Of a stretch of DNA of 64,000 nucleotides, positions 1 to 8,195 are shown piece after piece. The stretch covers positions 16,097 to 80,096 of the forward strand of contig CAJVWI010000010.1 of the NCBI GenBank assembly GCA_913009655.1, given 5' to 3'. Within the stretch, counting starts at the first letter, position 1; each line of letters opens with the position of its first letter. Position numbers and translations under genes: made by a program. The notes below the pieces were generated by a model. It was not told the origin of the DNA. It did no database searches and saw only the letters and a program-made list of their open reading frames with translations. This DNA is from an uncultured Cryomorphaceae bacterium (GTDB lineage Bacteria > Bacteroidota > Bacteroidia > Flavobacteriales > Schleiferiaceae).

Positions 1-766
1 TTTGATCACCTTTTGAATTTTTATATGATACAACACAGGCTTTTCCTGAAGTATCAACATTCGTTACTTCAGTTGAAGTTTGAATCTCTATGCCCTTCTT
101 TTTAAATGTGCTTTCTAAAGCCTTGGAGACATCAATATCTTCATTTGGAAGAATATTTGGCAAGTATTCCATGATTGTTACTTTTGAACCCATTGCATTA
201 TAAAAATATGCAAATTCAACTCCTATTGCCCCCGAGCCAACAATTACAATTGATTTGGGTTGCTTGGGGAGATTCATTGCTTCCCGATAACCAATAATCT
301 TCTTACCATCCTGTTTTAGAGATGGCAACTCCCGAGAACGCGATCCTGTGGCAAGAATGATATTTTTCGCTGACAAGATTTTTGTTGAATCATCACTTTT
401 GACTTCAACTTTCTTACCAGACAATACTTTACCATAGCCCATTATTACATCAATCTTATTTTTTTTCATCAAAAAATCAATACCCTTGCTCATTCCTTGA
501 GCCACGTCACGACTTCGTTTGATGACTTTATTAAAATCGTGCTTAGCATCATTTACAGTTATACCATAATCTTCAGCATGCTGAATATACTCAAAAACTT
601 GAGCACTTTTAATTAATGCTTTTGTAGGGATACAACCCCAATTCAAGCATACACCTCCAAGACTTTCCTTCTCTACTATTGCAGTTTTTAATCCTAGCTG
701 ACTCGCACGAATAGCAGCAACATATCCACCTGGGCCTGACCCTATAACAATAACATCGTATTCCAT
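1..766 (-). CDS. lpdA: Dihydrolipoyl dehydrogenase (E3), N-terminal part; C-terminus outside window
   Basis: Flavoprotein that reoxidises dihydrolipoamide in pyruvate and 2-oxoglutarate dehydrogenase complexes. About 255 residues are visible. The start MEYDVIVIGSGPGG gives the FAD dinucleotide fold (Gly9-Gly14). The redox disulfide motif CLNWGCIPTK holds Cys40 and Cys45. A second, NAD-binding motif GSGAIGVEFA lies further in. The C-terminal interface domain with the catalytic His-Glu is beyond the window edge. ridA ends 20 bases upstream on the same strand, so the two are probably cotranscribed. The start region carries a 10-base tandem duplication, but only the ATG at 766 reads into the protein. 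E3 is the best call over mercuric or glutathione reductase because of the CLNWGCIPTK form. Confidence 0.95.
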   Translation of the reverse strand, partial: MEYDVIVIGSGPGGYVAAIRASQLGLKTAIVEKESLGGVCLNWGCIPTKALIKSAQVFEYIQHAEDYGITVNDAKHDFNKVIKRSRDVAQGMSKGIDFLMKKNKIDVIMGYGKVLSGKKVEVKSDDSTKILSAKNIILATGSRSRELPSLKQDGKKIIGYREAMNLPKQPKSIVIVGSGAIGVEFAYFYNAMGSKVTIMEYLPNILPNEDIDVSKALESTFKKKGIEIQTSTEVTNVDTSGKACVVSYKNSKGDQ

Positions 767-786
767 CGTATTCTATCTATTTTTTA

Positions 787-1173
787 TTAGTTCAAAGGTA
801 GGTATGCAATAGCAGATATCTCTACTCGAACCCCTTTTGGCAAACCAGATACTGCAACTGTCTCCCTAGCCGGAGATAAGTCTTCAAAGACTTGAGCATA
901 ATAGGTATTAAATTGAGCAAATAAAGACATGTCTGCTAGGAAAACACTACATTTTATAACATCTTTAGGTAATGCACCACCAGCTTTTAGAACAGCACAC
1001 AAATTCTTCAAAACACACTCAACTTCTTCGGCTATCGTATTCATTTTTAATTCACCAGTAACATGATCTAATGCTATTTGGCCTGAAACATAAAGGAAAT
1101 CACCTGCTCGAATAGCTTGACTATATGGACCAATGGCTTCAGGAGATTCTTGACTAGTTATTATTTTTTTCAT
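787..1173 (-). CDS. ridA: RidA family reactive intermediate/imine deaminase
   Basis: RidA hydrolyses reactive enamine/imine intermediates such as 2-aminoacrylate released by PLP enzymes, protecting transaminases and other PLP-dependent steps in the cytoplasm. The 128-residue product covers the whole family. Visible signatures are IGPYSQA near residue 14, YVSGQI near 28, and the C-terminal block ARETVAV...VEISAIA, with the substrate-carboxylate Arg103 and Glu118. I chose the ATG at 1173 (MKKIITS) because an upstream in-frame extension of 15 residues has no family counterpart. It lies directly upstream of lpdA, 20 bases apart. Its own promoter is not convincing by eye. Confidence 0.93.
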   Translation of the reverse strand: MKKIITSQESPEAIGPYSQAIRAGDFLYVSGQIALDHVTGELKMNTIAEEVECVLKNLCAVLKAGGALPKDVIKCSVFLADMSLFAQFNTYYAQVFEDLSPARETVAVSGLPKGVRVEISAIAYLPLN

Positions 1174-1283
1174 ATCTAAATATTTTTTTTGCAAATTGGT
1201 TAATCTTATTGGATTCAAAACATAAAGTTCAGATAAATATCAAATATGAATTGTTCATATTTAATATAACCGAACACATAAAT

Positions 1284-1291
1284 TACATTTG
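1284..1291 (+). promoter_or_regulatory. TAnnTTTG promoter element of the TrpG/PabA gene
   Basis: TACATTTG followed by C matches the Bacteroidota -7 consensus. Only six bases separate it from the ATG at 1298, so the transcript is predicted to start at or within a base or two of the start codon. The same nonamer TACATTTGC appears at three other starts in the window (10944, and on the minus strand near 44427 and 61398). Confidence 0.65.
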
Positions 1292-1297
1292 CAAATC

Positions 1298-1864
1298 ATG
1301 CGGATAGCAATACTTGATAACTTAGACTCATTCACCTATAATCTCTATCATAAAATAGAGCCTTTTGTCGATTCTATTGATGTTATTCGAAATGATGATT
1401 ACAAAGCTCTTGATAAATTGTCAAATTATGATGCATGGGTTCTCTCTCCAGGTCCAGGACTCCCAAAAGATTCAGGATGCCTTATGAAAGCCTTAAAATT
1501 AGGCTTTGGCAAAATCCCAATCTTGGGAGTATGTCTTGGAATGCAGGCAATAGCTATTCATCAAGGGGGTAAACTATTTCACTTAACACATCCCCAACAT
1601 GGGAAAGAGCATGTTATAAAACATATAGAGTCAGACTCAAAGCTTTTTAGATCTATTAATCCTCCTTTCCAAGTGGGACTTTATCATTCATGGGCTGTAG
1701 ATGAACGGTCTATCAAGGCTAGTGGCTTGGTTCATTCCGAATCAAATATCCTAATGGCAGCTGAATGGATAGACAAAAAAGCATTTGGATTACAGTTTCA
1801 TCCTGAAAGTATCATGACACCCGGTGGCGGCAGGATTTTAGAAAATTGGATTAATCTTATGTGA
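1298..1864 (+). CDS. Anthranilate/aminodeoxychorismate synthase glutamine amidotransferase subunit (TrpG/PabA type)
   Basis: Class I glutamine amidotransferase, 188 residues. It would supply ammonia to a chorismate-using partner for tryptophan or folate (p-aminobenzoate) synthesis. The opening DNLDSFTYN is diagnostic for TrpG/PabA. The nucleophile Cys79 sits in GVCLGMQ, and the triad partners His168 and Glu170 in FHPES. No trpE or pabB partner lies nearby, so it may serve both pathways as a free-standing subunit, as in other bacteria with one shared copy. The ATG at 1298 is preferred over a TTG three codons earlier because the family starts at MRIAILDN-like sequence and because of the promoter position. 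It ends five bases from the end of the converging lptD. Confidence 0.9.
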   Translation: MRIAILDNLDSFTYNLYHKIEPFVDSIDVIRNDDYKALDKLSNYDAWVLSPGPGLPKDSGCLMKALKLGFGKIPILGVCLGMQAIAIHQGGKLFHLTHPQHGKEHVIKHIESDSKLFRSINPPFQVGLYHSWAVDERSIKASGLVHSESNILMAAEWIDKKAFGLQFHPESIMTPGGGRILENWINLM

Positions 1865-1869
1865 CTCGC

Positions 1870-4362
1870 TTAATAATCTCCCAATCCTCTTCTTCTATCA
1901 AGCTTTAAAGCGCTCATTAAAGGCGCTTTTACTCCGATCCCAATATTATAACTTCTCGCATAACCAAATGGAACCCACCTTATACGCATTTCCCAGCAGT
2001 GCAATTGTCTTAATACATCTATTGTCGTATATGTAAAATCTTTTTCTTGAATATCGTATCCACTGGTAATACCAAGACGCCAATTTGCAGTTGGCTCCCA
2101 AGAACCATCAAAACGTAAACTTTGAATAGTTTTCATTTCCATAGATCCAGATTTATTTGATTTCCGTAATGAATAACCAACATTAAAAGTCCATGGCGCC
2201 GCCCAATCCATATAGTCCATTGGACCATAATAATCTGGGTACAAATCTTGCTCAAGCCCAAATTCATTTATTGGCACTACCGGACGTCCTGCGGAACTCC
2301 CCCCCCTGAACCTAAAATCTAAAGAAAGCTGATGCAACGCTGGACGCAAAGGACCTTGACCATCCGCCCAAGCAAAAGACTCAGTTCTAACACCACTGCT
2401 GTCTATTGAATACCAATCGTAATTACCTTGATAGGAAACTCTCACTTTATTTTTTAAAAATGATGTACTCGCTCTAATATTAATTGGAGACAAGGGATTT
2501 GATATCAAAATAGGATTATAATTGGTTTGAAGCGTAAAATCTTCTAAAAGATTGAATTTTCTGACATCATTTGAATCTGAAAAGCCTAACCACTTGCCAT
2601 CAAAAGTATTTCTTAACCGAACATTTAATCCACCTTGATTTCCAACACCAGGAGCGCCATAAATAAAACCTTGATATTTGCTAAAGGTTTGAGAATTTCC
2701 AATACTATCAATTTGAACCGTTTGAAAAGAATTCCAAATTGGGTCAGTAAAGTCAGGTGCATATCTCCAACTCAAAGAAGGGTACATGACATGGCGGAGA
2801 GCTTTTACAGGTCCTTTTTTAAAAGAGAATATTCCATAAATGGTTGTTGAGGCACCGGCACTGAGCATAAAATCTCGAGCCGAATGAAATCCATTTAAAG
2901 TATCTGTCACGACTGATTTGGTTATCGTATCATACTCTCTATTCAAAGCATAAGGATACCATCTTTCTTGATAGGTGGCATTAGGATTTAAGGTTATAAA
3001 TCGCAGTAATTTTACATTAGTTCCCATATTGGCTTTATGATTGACACCCGCACGTAACCGATCAGAATTAAAAAAAACTGAAGGTGTTGTCATTTCAGAA
3101 AGCAAGCCTTGTGTTTCATTTTTTGCTGCCATAGAATACGTTAATCCTATTTTTTCATACCAGCGAGTTGCACCTATTGGACTCCTTCTCGCAAATGGCT
3201 GAATCCTGCTCATTCCGATGTTCACTTCGGGTAAGCTTAATGTAAGTGTTCCATTTTGATTGTTTTGTCTGTGCCGAGCTGCTGCAGTTAAATTAAAAGG
3301 ACTGCCCCTCCATCGCTTCGAATAACTAATCGATGATGACATATCATTTTTTTGAAAATCTGCAGGATTAGTAGTTGTATTTCTAAAAAAAGAGCCAGTT
3401 GCCAATTCGACGCGCGCATTAAATTGCTGAGTAGGATGGGCTTTTCGATCTTGAGAATGACTCCATGAGATTCTAAAATCTCTAGAATCCATGAACTGAC
3501 TTGAATTTTGATTTCTGGGATCTCCAAAAGTTGTTCTATTAATCTGAACTCCTAAGTTTCCCGAATAACGATACCGATACTTATAATTACTTGATGCCCT
3601 GATACCCCACGAACCTCTTGAATAAATATCCCCGGTAACTCTTAAATCATAATGATCATTAAAAGCCCAATAGTAGCCACCACCAATTAGGCCCAAACCC
3701 CATTCTCGTTTATCTGAAAATTTTGGAATTATATATCCAGATGCTCGCTTCTCCATTATTGGAAAAAAGGCAAAAGGAAGAAATAGTGGAGTTGGAATAT
3801 CAAGAATTTGTAAAAAAGCTGGCCCCGTGACAATCTGCTTCCCTATATCAAGTCGAGCTTTACCTGTAATAATAGCAAAATGTGGATGCTCATGATTACA
3901 GGATGTAAAAGAAGCACCTCCAAGGAAATAACTACTATCACTGATCATCTTGATCTTTTTACCATGTAAAAAACCTTCGCTCTCAGTCGTGTTACCCTTA
4001 AAAATCCAACCTTTTTTAGTTTTGTAATTATAACGCAAAGTATCAGCACCAAATTGTCTATCACCTTGAATTATTCTTGGCTTGCCCGATATTTCTCCAT
4101 TTTTTTTCTCAATACCATATGCTGTTAACATGTTTTTATCCCAATCAATTCTGATCAAGTCAGCATATAGCTCCATACCTTCCATTATTACTTGAGCTTT
4201 ATTTCTTAGAATCACAGCGTTATCTTCAGGGATATACTCACCTTCAGATTCAGAAAGAAATTGAATAGCACCATCATTTCCTGAACTCTGAGCAAATAAC
4301 CCGAATCCGAAATTAAAAGATAAGATTAACGCGAAAGCGCGTAATTTTGAAACCGTCATCAT
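1870..4362 (-). CDS. lptD: LPS-assembly outer-membrane protein LptD (Bacteroidota type)
   Basis: Outer-membrane beta-barrel that inserts lipopolysaccharide into the outer leaflet at the end of the Lpt bridge. The product is about 830 residues. It has an N-terminal signal peptide ending near LFAQ, then an OstA-like jellyroll segment (roughly residues 30-170, recurring EGMELYADLIRID-like strands), and a long barrel rich in alternating aromatic/polar strands (FNLTAAARHRQNN, LRVTGDIYSRG). It ends with an aromatic-rich strand region. The start is ATG at 4362 or 4359; an earlier TTG would fall inside the promoter box. It is divergent from the amidase gene with a very short gap. In Flavobacteriia the order LptD / amidase / MCE is conserved, which supports the call. 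Confidence 0.88.
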   Translation of the reverse strand: MMTVSKLRAFALILSFNFGFGLFAQSSGNDGAIQFLSESEGEYIPEDNAVILRNKAQVIMEGMELYADLIRIDWDKNMLTAYGIEKKNGEISGKPRIIQGDRQFGADTLRYNYKTKKGWIFKGNTTESEGFLHGKKIKMISDSSYFLGGASFTSCNHEHPHFAIITGKARLDIGKQIVTGPAFLQILDIPTPLFLPFAFFPIMEKRASGYIIPKFSDKREWGLGLIGGGYYWAFNDHYDLRVTGDIYSRGSWGIRASSNYKYRYRYSGNLGVQINRTTFGDPRNQNSSQFMDSRDFRISWSHSQDRKAHPTQQFNARVELATGSFFRNTTTNPADFQKNDMSSSISYSKRWRGSPFNLTAAARHRQNNQNGTLTLSLPEVNIGMSRIQPFARRSPIGATRWYEKIGLTYSMAAKNETQGLLSEMTTPSVFFNSDRLRAGVNHKANMGTNVKLLRFITLNPNATYQERWYPYALNREYDTITKSVVTDTLNGFHSARDFMLSAGASTTIYGIFSFKKGPVKALRHVMYPSLSWRYAPDFTDPIWNSFQTVQIDSIGNSQTFSKYQGFIYGAPGVGNQGGLNVRLRNTFDGKWLGFSDSNDVRKFNLLEDFTLQTNYNPILISNPLSPINIRASTSFLKNKVRVSYQGNYDWYSIDSSGVRTESFAWADGQGPLRPALHQLSLDFRFRGGSSAGRPVVPINEFGLEQDLYPDYYGPMDYMDWAAPWTFNVGYSLRKSNKSGSMEMKTIQSLRFDGSWEPTANWRLGITSGYDIQEKDFTYTTIDVLRQLHCWEMRIRWVPFGYARSYNIGIGVKAPLMSALKLDRRRGLGDY

Positions 4363-4374
4363 TATTATTAAGTT

Positions 4375-4382
4375 CAAAAGTA
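4375..4382 (-). promoter_or_regulatory. TAnnTTTG promoter element of lptD
   Basis: On the minus strand this reads TACTTTTG, twelve bases before the ATG at 4362, giving a leader of only a few bases. It sits between the divergent lptD and amidase starts and overlaps the space the amidase promoter would need. Confidence 0.6.
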
Positions 4383-4387
4383 CTCAA

Positions 4388-5503
4388 ATGCAACGCCTGA
4401 CATGGTTTCTTATTGTCACTTTAGTCCTTCCATATTTTGGATTTACTAATTCACCTGCTACATCTGATCATGTTCGGAAGGTCATTATCGATGCCGGACA
4501 TGGCGGTAAAGACCCTGGTAATCTAGGTACTAGGCGTTACAAAACATACGAAAAAGACATTGCTTTATCCGTCGCTCTTGAGACAGCAAAAGAAATTGAA
4601 AAAGAATTTCCAGACGTTGAAGTCATTCTAACAAGAGATTCTGATAGATTTTTAGAGTTGTATGAAAGAACTGCTTTAGCAAATAGAGAAAAGGGCGATC
4701 TATTCATATCAATTCATTGCGATGCCGTTGACAACAATTCAGCAGCTTACGGCACAACAACTTATGTGATGGGTAAAAATCATGATGATGAAAATCAAGT
4801 TGCGCTAAGAGAAAATTCTGTAATTCTCTTGGAAGACAATTATAAAGAAAAGTATGAAGGTTATGACCCTCGAAAGCCTGAAAGCTATATTGCCTTAACC
4901 CTTTACCAATATGCATTTCAAAATCAGAGTATTGAGCTTGCACAAATAATACAAAATTCATTCAAGAATGATGTAGGAAGAAGAGACAGAGGGGTTAAGC
5001 AACAGCCACTTTATGTGACAAGTAGATGTTCAATGCCATCAGTCTTAGTTGAATTAGGGTTTTTGACAAATAGTAAGGAAGAAGATTTTTTACTGAGCCT
5101 TTTAGGTCAGAAGAAAATGGCAAAATCAATAGCAACATCTTTCGGATTGTACAAGTCCCGCAGGGAATTAAATTCTCTAGAAGGGAATACTACATTAGAC
5201 ACTAAAAGAATCAAAGAGAATAAATCAAAAAAACAAAATTCCAAAGCAATTTTTTGTGTTCAACTTTCAGTATCAGGATTGAAAAAACCTGTAAATGAAA
5301 AACCTTTTAGCGCTTTGCGTAATGTTTCCGTAAAAAAAGAGGGACGACTCTACAGGTATCTGCAAGGTGAGTATAATGCAAAACCTAAGTGTGATTCTGC
5401 TTTGACATTTGCAAAAAAAAATGGTTTTACAGATGCATTTATCGTTGCATATAAAAACGATAAAAAAATTAGTCTCGAAGAAGCCAAACGCCTTAATCAA
5501 TAA
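4388..5503 (+). CDS. N-acetylmuramoyl-L-alanine amidase (Amidase_3) with SPOR-like tail
   Basis: Periplasmic zinc amidase that cuts the bond between N-acetylmuramic acid and the stem peptide, needed for daughter-cell separation. The product is 371 residues with an N-terminal signal peptide (about 1-20). Catalytic-site residues are all visible: His38 in IDAGHGG, Glu55 in TYEKDIAL, His110 in ISIHCDA and Glu222 in LVELGFLTN. After a lysine-rich linker (about 265-280) the last 85 residues resemble a SPOR-type domain (FCVQLSVS ... FTDAFIVAY), which would bind denuded glycan strands at the septum. That assignment is inferred from the pattern only. It is followed 17 bases later by the MCE gene, likely cotranscribed. 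Confidence 0.93.
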   Translation: MQRLTWFLIVTLVLPYFGFTNSPATSDHVRKVIIDAGHGGKDPGNLGTRRYKTYEKDIALSVALETAKEIEKEFPDVEVILTRDSDRFLELYERTALANREKGDLFISIHCDAVDNNSAAYGTTTYVMGKNHDDENQVALRENSVILLEDNYKEKYEGYDPRKPESYIALTLYQYAFQNQSIELAQIIQNSFKNDVGRRDRGVKQQPLYVTSRCSMPSVLVELGFLTNSKEEDFLLSLLGQKKMAKSIATSFGLYKSRRELNSLEGNTTLDTKRIKENKSKKQNSKAIFCVQLSVSGLKKPVNEKPFSALRNVSVKKEGRLYRYLQGEYNAKPKCDSALTFAKKNGFTDAFIVAYKNDKKISLEEAKRLNQ

Positions 5504-5520
5504 TCGTATCTTACAGTCCT

Positions 5521-6495
5521 ATGATTTCACGTGAATTTAAAACTGGAACCGTAATTCTAGTAGCTGCCTTAATTTTATATTACGGAACCAATTTCCTCAA
5601 AGGAGATGACTTTTTCAAAAAAGGAATTGAGGTGCATTCAGTTTATATGAAGACTGGAGGAATAACAAAATCTCAAAAAGTAACAATAAATGGATTTTCC
5701 GTGGGTAAAGTCATTGATGTGAGTCTGCATCCTGATAATTCTGGGAAAATAATCGTAAAATTCAATATTGATACGGAATATCCAATTGCATCGAATACCG
5801 TTGCTGAAATAAGGTCTTCTGATCTTCTCGGGGCAAAGGAAATTGCCCTGGTTTTAGGAAATGGAAGCGCTTTAGTGGAAAATGGGGATACTCTAAAATC
5901 AAGTTTAGAAGAATCAATATCTGAGACCATAAACAAAGAAGTTTTACCGGTAAAACTAAAAGCTGAAGAGCTCCTTGCAAGTATAGATACTGCAATTTCA
6001 ATTTTCACTGGCTTTTTAGGAGGCAATATTGAGAGTGACTTTAAGGAATCATTCAGTAACGTAAATAAGAGTCTTACAAATCTTGGTGAAATCACAGAAA
6101 AAATAAATATTTATCTAGAGGACAACAAAGAAGCAATTGGTTCGGCTACGAAAAATATTGAAAAAATGACAAGTACATTAGATGAGAATAGAGATGAGCT
6201 AAATCGTGTCTTCAACAATATTGCAAATATTTCTGACACCATTGCTCAAACAAATGCAGGAAATGCTATTCGGTCTCTTTCCAGCACATCGATACGCTTA
6301 GATCAAATTGTCAAATCATTGGAAACCGGCAACGGTACTCTTGGTAAACTAGTATCTTCCGACTCCCTTTATTTTGATATCGACCGAACAGTAAATTCTT
6401 TGGACAAATTATTACTTGATATTCGTGAGCATCCCAAGCGTTATGTGAAATTATCAATATTTGGCGGTCGCAGGTCTATTGAAGAGGAGAAATAA
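5521..6495 (+). CDS. MCE/MlaD family lipid-transport protein
   Basis: Membrane-anchored periplasmic MCE protein, the substrate-binding element of Mla-type phospholipid ABC transport. The 324-residue product starts MISREFKTG, has one transmembrane helix (about 9-25, TVILVAALILYYGTNFL), and then an MCE domain (about 35-115, with GLxxGxxVxxxGxxVGxV-like pattern in SQKVTINGFSVGKVIDV). A long helical C-terminal region follows (NKSLTNLGEITEKIN, ENRDELNRVFNNIANIS), as in other MlaD-like proteins that form needle or ring assemblies. No MlaE or MlaF gene is beside it. It sits between the amidase and the Fe-S protein with only 17 and 3 bases of spacing, an arrangement widely conserved in Flavobacteriia. 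Confidence 0.9.
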   Translation: MISREFKTGTVILVAALILYYGTNFLKGDDFFKKGIEVHSVYMKTGGITKSQKVTINGFSVGKVIDVSLHPDNSGKIIVKFNIDTEYPIASNTVAEIRSSDLLGAKEIALVLGNGSALVENGDTLKSSLEESISETINKEVLPVKLKAEELLASIDTAISIFTGFLGGNIESDFKESFSNVNKSLTNLGEITEKINIYLEDNKEAIGSATKNIEKMTSTLDENRDELNRVFNNIANISDTIAQTNAGNAIRSLSSTSIRLDQIVKSLETGNGTLGKLVSSDSLYFDIDRTVNSLDKLLLDIREHPKRYVKLSIFGGRRSIEEEK

Positions 6496-6498
6496 TTC

Positions 6499-7761
6499 AT
6501 GATCGAACAAGTTACATTTGCAGTACTTCTTTTTATCGGAGGAACAATATTTACTCTAAAAATATTGCGACTGAGAAAGGGGCTTTCTTTAGCTAGACCG
6601 AGCGAAAGGAATGATCAAAAAGCTGAAAGATGGAAAACCATGACCAGAATTGCCCTAGGTCAGCGAAAAATGGGTACGAAACCCTTAGCCGCTTTTTTCC
6701 ATTTAATAGTATATGTGGGGTTCGTGATAATTAATATCGAAGTTATTGAAATACTTCTTGATGGTTTACTTGGCACTCATCGGATTCTGAAATACCCATT
6801 GGGCTCTTTATACAATCCCATTATGTCCATATTTGAATGGTTAGGAGTTGCGGTAATAATTGCCTGTATAGCTTTTTTATTTAGAAGATGGTTTGGTAGA
6901 ATTCCAAGGCTTAAACACAAGGAACTTGATGGTTGGCCGCAACGAGACGCACATATAATCCTCTACACGGAAATTGTTTTGATGATTGCTTTATTGACTA
7001 TGAATGCTGCCGAGGAAGCTTCACTAAAAAACTCTGCGCCATTCTTCTTTTCTAACATTATAGCCCAAGGATTGGCAGGAATATCATCAGAAAATCTATT
7101 TTTTATTCAAAAATCAGCTTGGTGGGTTCACTTCGTAGGCATTCTTGCTTTCTTGAACTATTTACCTCACTCTAAGCACTTTCACATAATCCTAGCATTT
7201 CCAAATACTTGGTATTCTAACCTTGCAAAACGAGGTGCAATAACCCCTATGACAGCTGTTACAAATGAAATAAAAGCTATGATGGACCCAAGTTTTGTCC
7301 CAGATATTTCGAATAACCCAAAACATTTTGGAGCTAAAGATATTAGTGACCTTCATTTTGCAAACTTACTCAACGCATACACATGCACAGAATGCGGAAG
7401 GTGCACTGATGAATGTCCGGCAAATCAAACCGGAAAACTTCTTTCTCCAAGAAAAATAATGATATCAACTCGCAAGCGCGTTGAAGAGCTGATTGAAAAT
7501 CCTGGAAGCGAGCTTAATTTACTAGATAATTATATTACCAGAGAAGAACTTTGGGCATGTACAACATGTAATGCATGTGTTGAAGCTTGTCCATTAAATA
7601 TTGATCCGTTAGATATAATCGTTCAAATGAGACAGTACCTGGTGATGGAAGAGTCATCTGCCCCACAGAGTATAAATGCAATGAACACGAATATAGAAAA
7701 TAACGGAGCCCCTTGGGCTTATTCTCAGGCAGATAGAGGTATGTGGATAAAAGAGAATTAA
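6499..7761 (+). CDS. Membrane (Fe-S)-binding protein with two 4Fe-4S clusters (HdrC/GlpC-like)
   Basis: Integral membrane electron-transfer protein of unknown redox partner. The 420 residues begin with several hydrophobic helices (near residues 5-22, 65-90, 110-130, 155-172 and 205-225). They are followed by a ferredoxin-type domain with Cys296/299/302/306 (CTECGRCTDECP) and Cys354/357/360/364 (CTTCNACVEACP). This is the layout of heterodisulfide-reductase HdrC/E-like and GlpC-like proteins. The gene two places downstream encodes the matching HdrB-like CCG-domain protein, so the pair probably works as a membrane quinone- or thiol-linked reductase. The substrate is not known from sequence. It starts 3 bases after the MCE gene. 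Confidence 0.85.
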   Translation: MIEQVTFAVLLFIGGTIFTLKILRLRKGLSLARPSERNDQKAERWKTMTRIALGQRKMGTKPLAAFFHLIVYVGFVIINIEVIEILLDGLLGTHRILKYPLGSLYNPIMSIFEWLGVAVIIACIAFLFRRWFGRIPRLKHKELDGWPQRDAHIILYTEIVLMIALLTMNAAEEASLKNSAPFFFSNIIAQGLAGISSENLFFIQKSAWWVHFVGILAFLNYLPHSKHFHIILAFPNTWYSNLAKRGAITPMTAVTNEIKAMMDPSFVPDISNNPKHFGAKDISDLHFANLLNAYTCTECGRCTDECPANQTGKLLSPRKIMISTRKRVEELIENPGSELNLLDNYITREELWACTTCNACVEACPLNIDPLDIIVQMRQYLVMEESSAPQSINAMNTNIENNGAPWAYSQADRGMWIKEN

Positions 7762-7763
7762 AA

Positions 7764-8192
7764 ATGAGTAAAAAAGAGAAACTTCAAGACATTATTGTGA
7801 ATGGGATAAAAATTAGCCCAGTATTGCCGGAGGAAGTTAAAAATTATTTGATCGATATTGACGGCACTATTTGTGATGACATTCCAAATGAAGAGCCCGA
7901 AAGAATGAAAAGTGCAAAAGTCTATCCAGAAGCTCAACAGACTATTAAGAAATGGTATGCAGAGGGACATATCATAACTTTTTTCACTTCAAGAACGGAA
8001 GAGCATAGAGCAGTCACTGAAGATTGGTTAAGGATTAATGATTTTCGATTTCATGGCATAGTAATGGGTAAACCTAGAGGAGGTAATTATCATTGGATAG
8101 ATAATCATATCGTAAGAGCAACAAGATATTCAGGAACATTTAGTGATCTTGTAAAGAAAGAGGCAAGTATCGAAGTTTTTGAAAATTCATAA
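7764..8192 (+). CDS. Small HAD-superfamily phosphatase-like protein
   Basis: 142-residue protein with all HAD motifs: motif I IDIDGT (Asp31, Asp33), motif II FFTSRTE, motif III Lys in MGKPRGG, and motif IV HWIDN. It should therefore be a catalytically competent phosphotransferase or phosphatase. The substrate is unknown; there is no large cap domain. It is inserted between the membrane Fe-S gene and the HdrB-like gene, overlapping neither, with spacings of 2-3 bases, so it must be translated from the same mRNA. The ATG at 7764 is chosen because the alternative seven codons upstream lies inside the previous gene. Homologues in Bacteroidota are sometimes labelled phosphoheptose isomerase, which the motifs do not support. 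Confidence 0.75.
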   Translation: MSKKEKLQDIIVNGIKISPVLPEEVKNYLIDIDGTICDDIPNEEPERMKSAKVYPEAQQTIKKWYAEGHIITFFTSRTEEHRAVTEDWLRINDFRFHGIVMGKPRGGNYHWIDNHIVRATRYSGTFSDLVKKEASIEVFENS

Positions 8193-8195
8193 ATA

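Noticed and set aside
2635..2850. Short open frames antisense to lptD and other large genes
   Set aside because: They follow the codon pattern of the real gene on the other strand and have no signature, promoter or conservation-like features.
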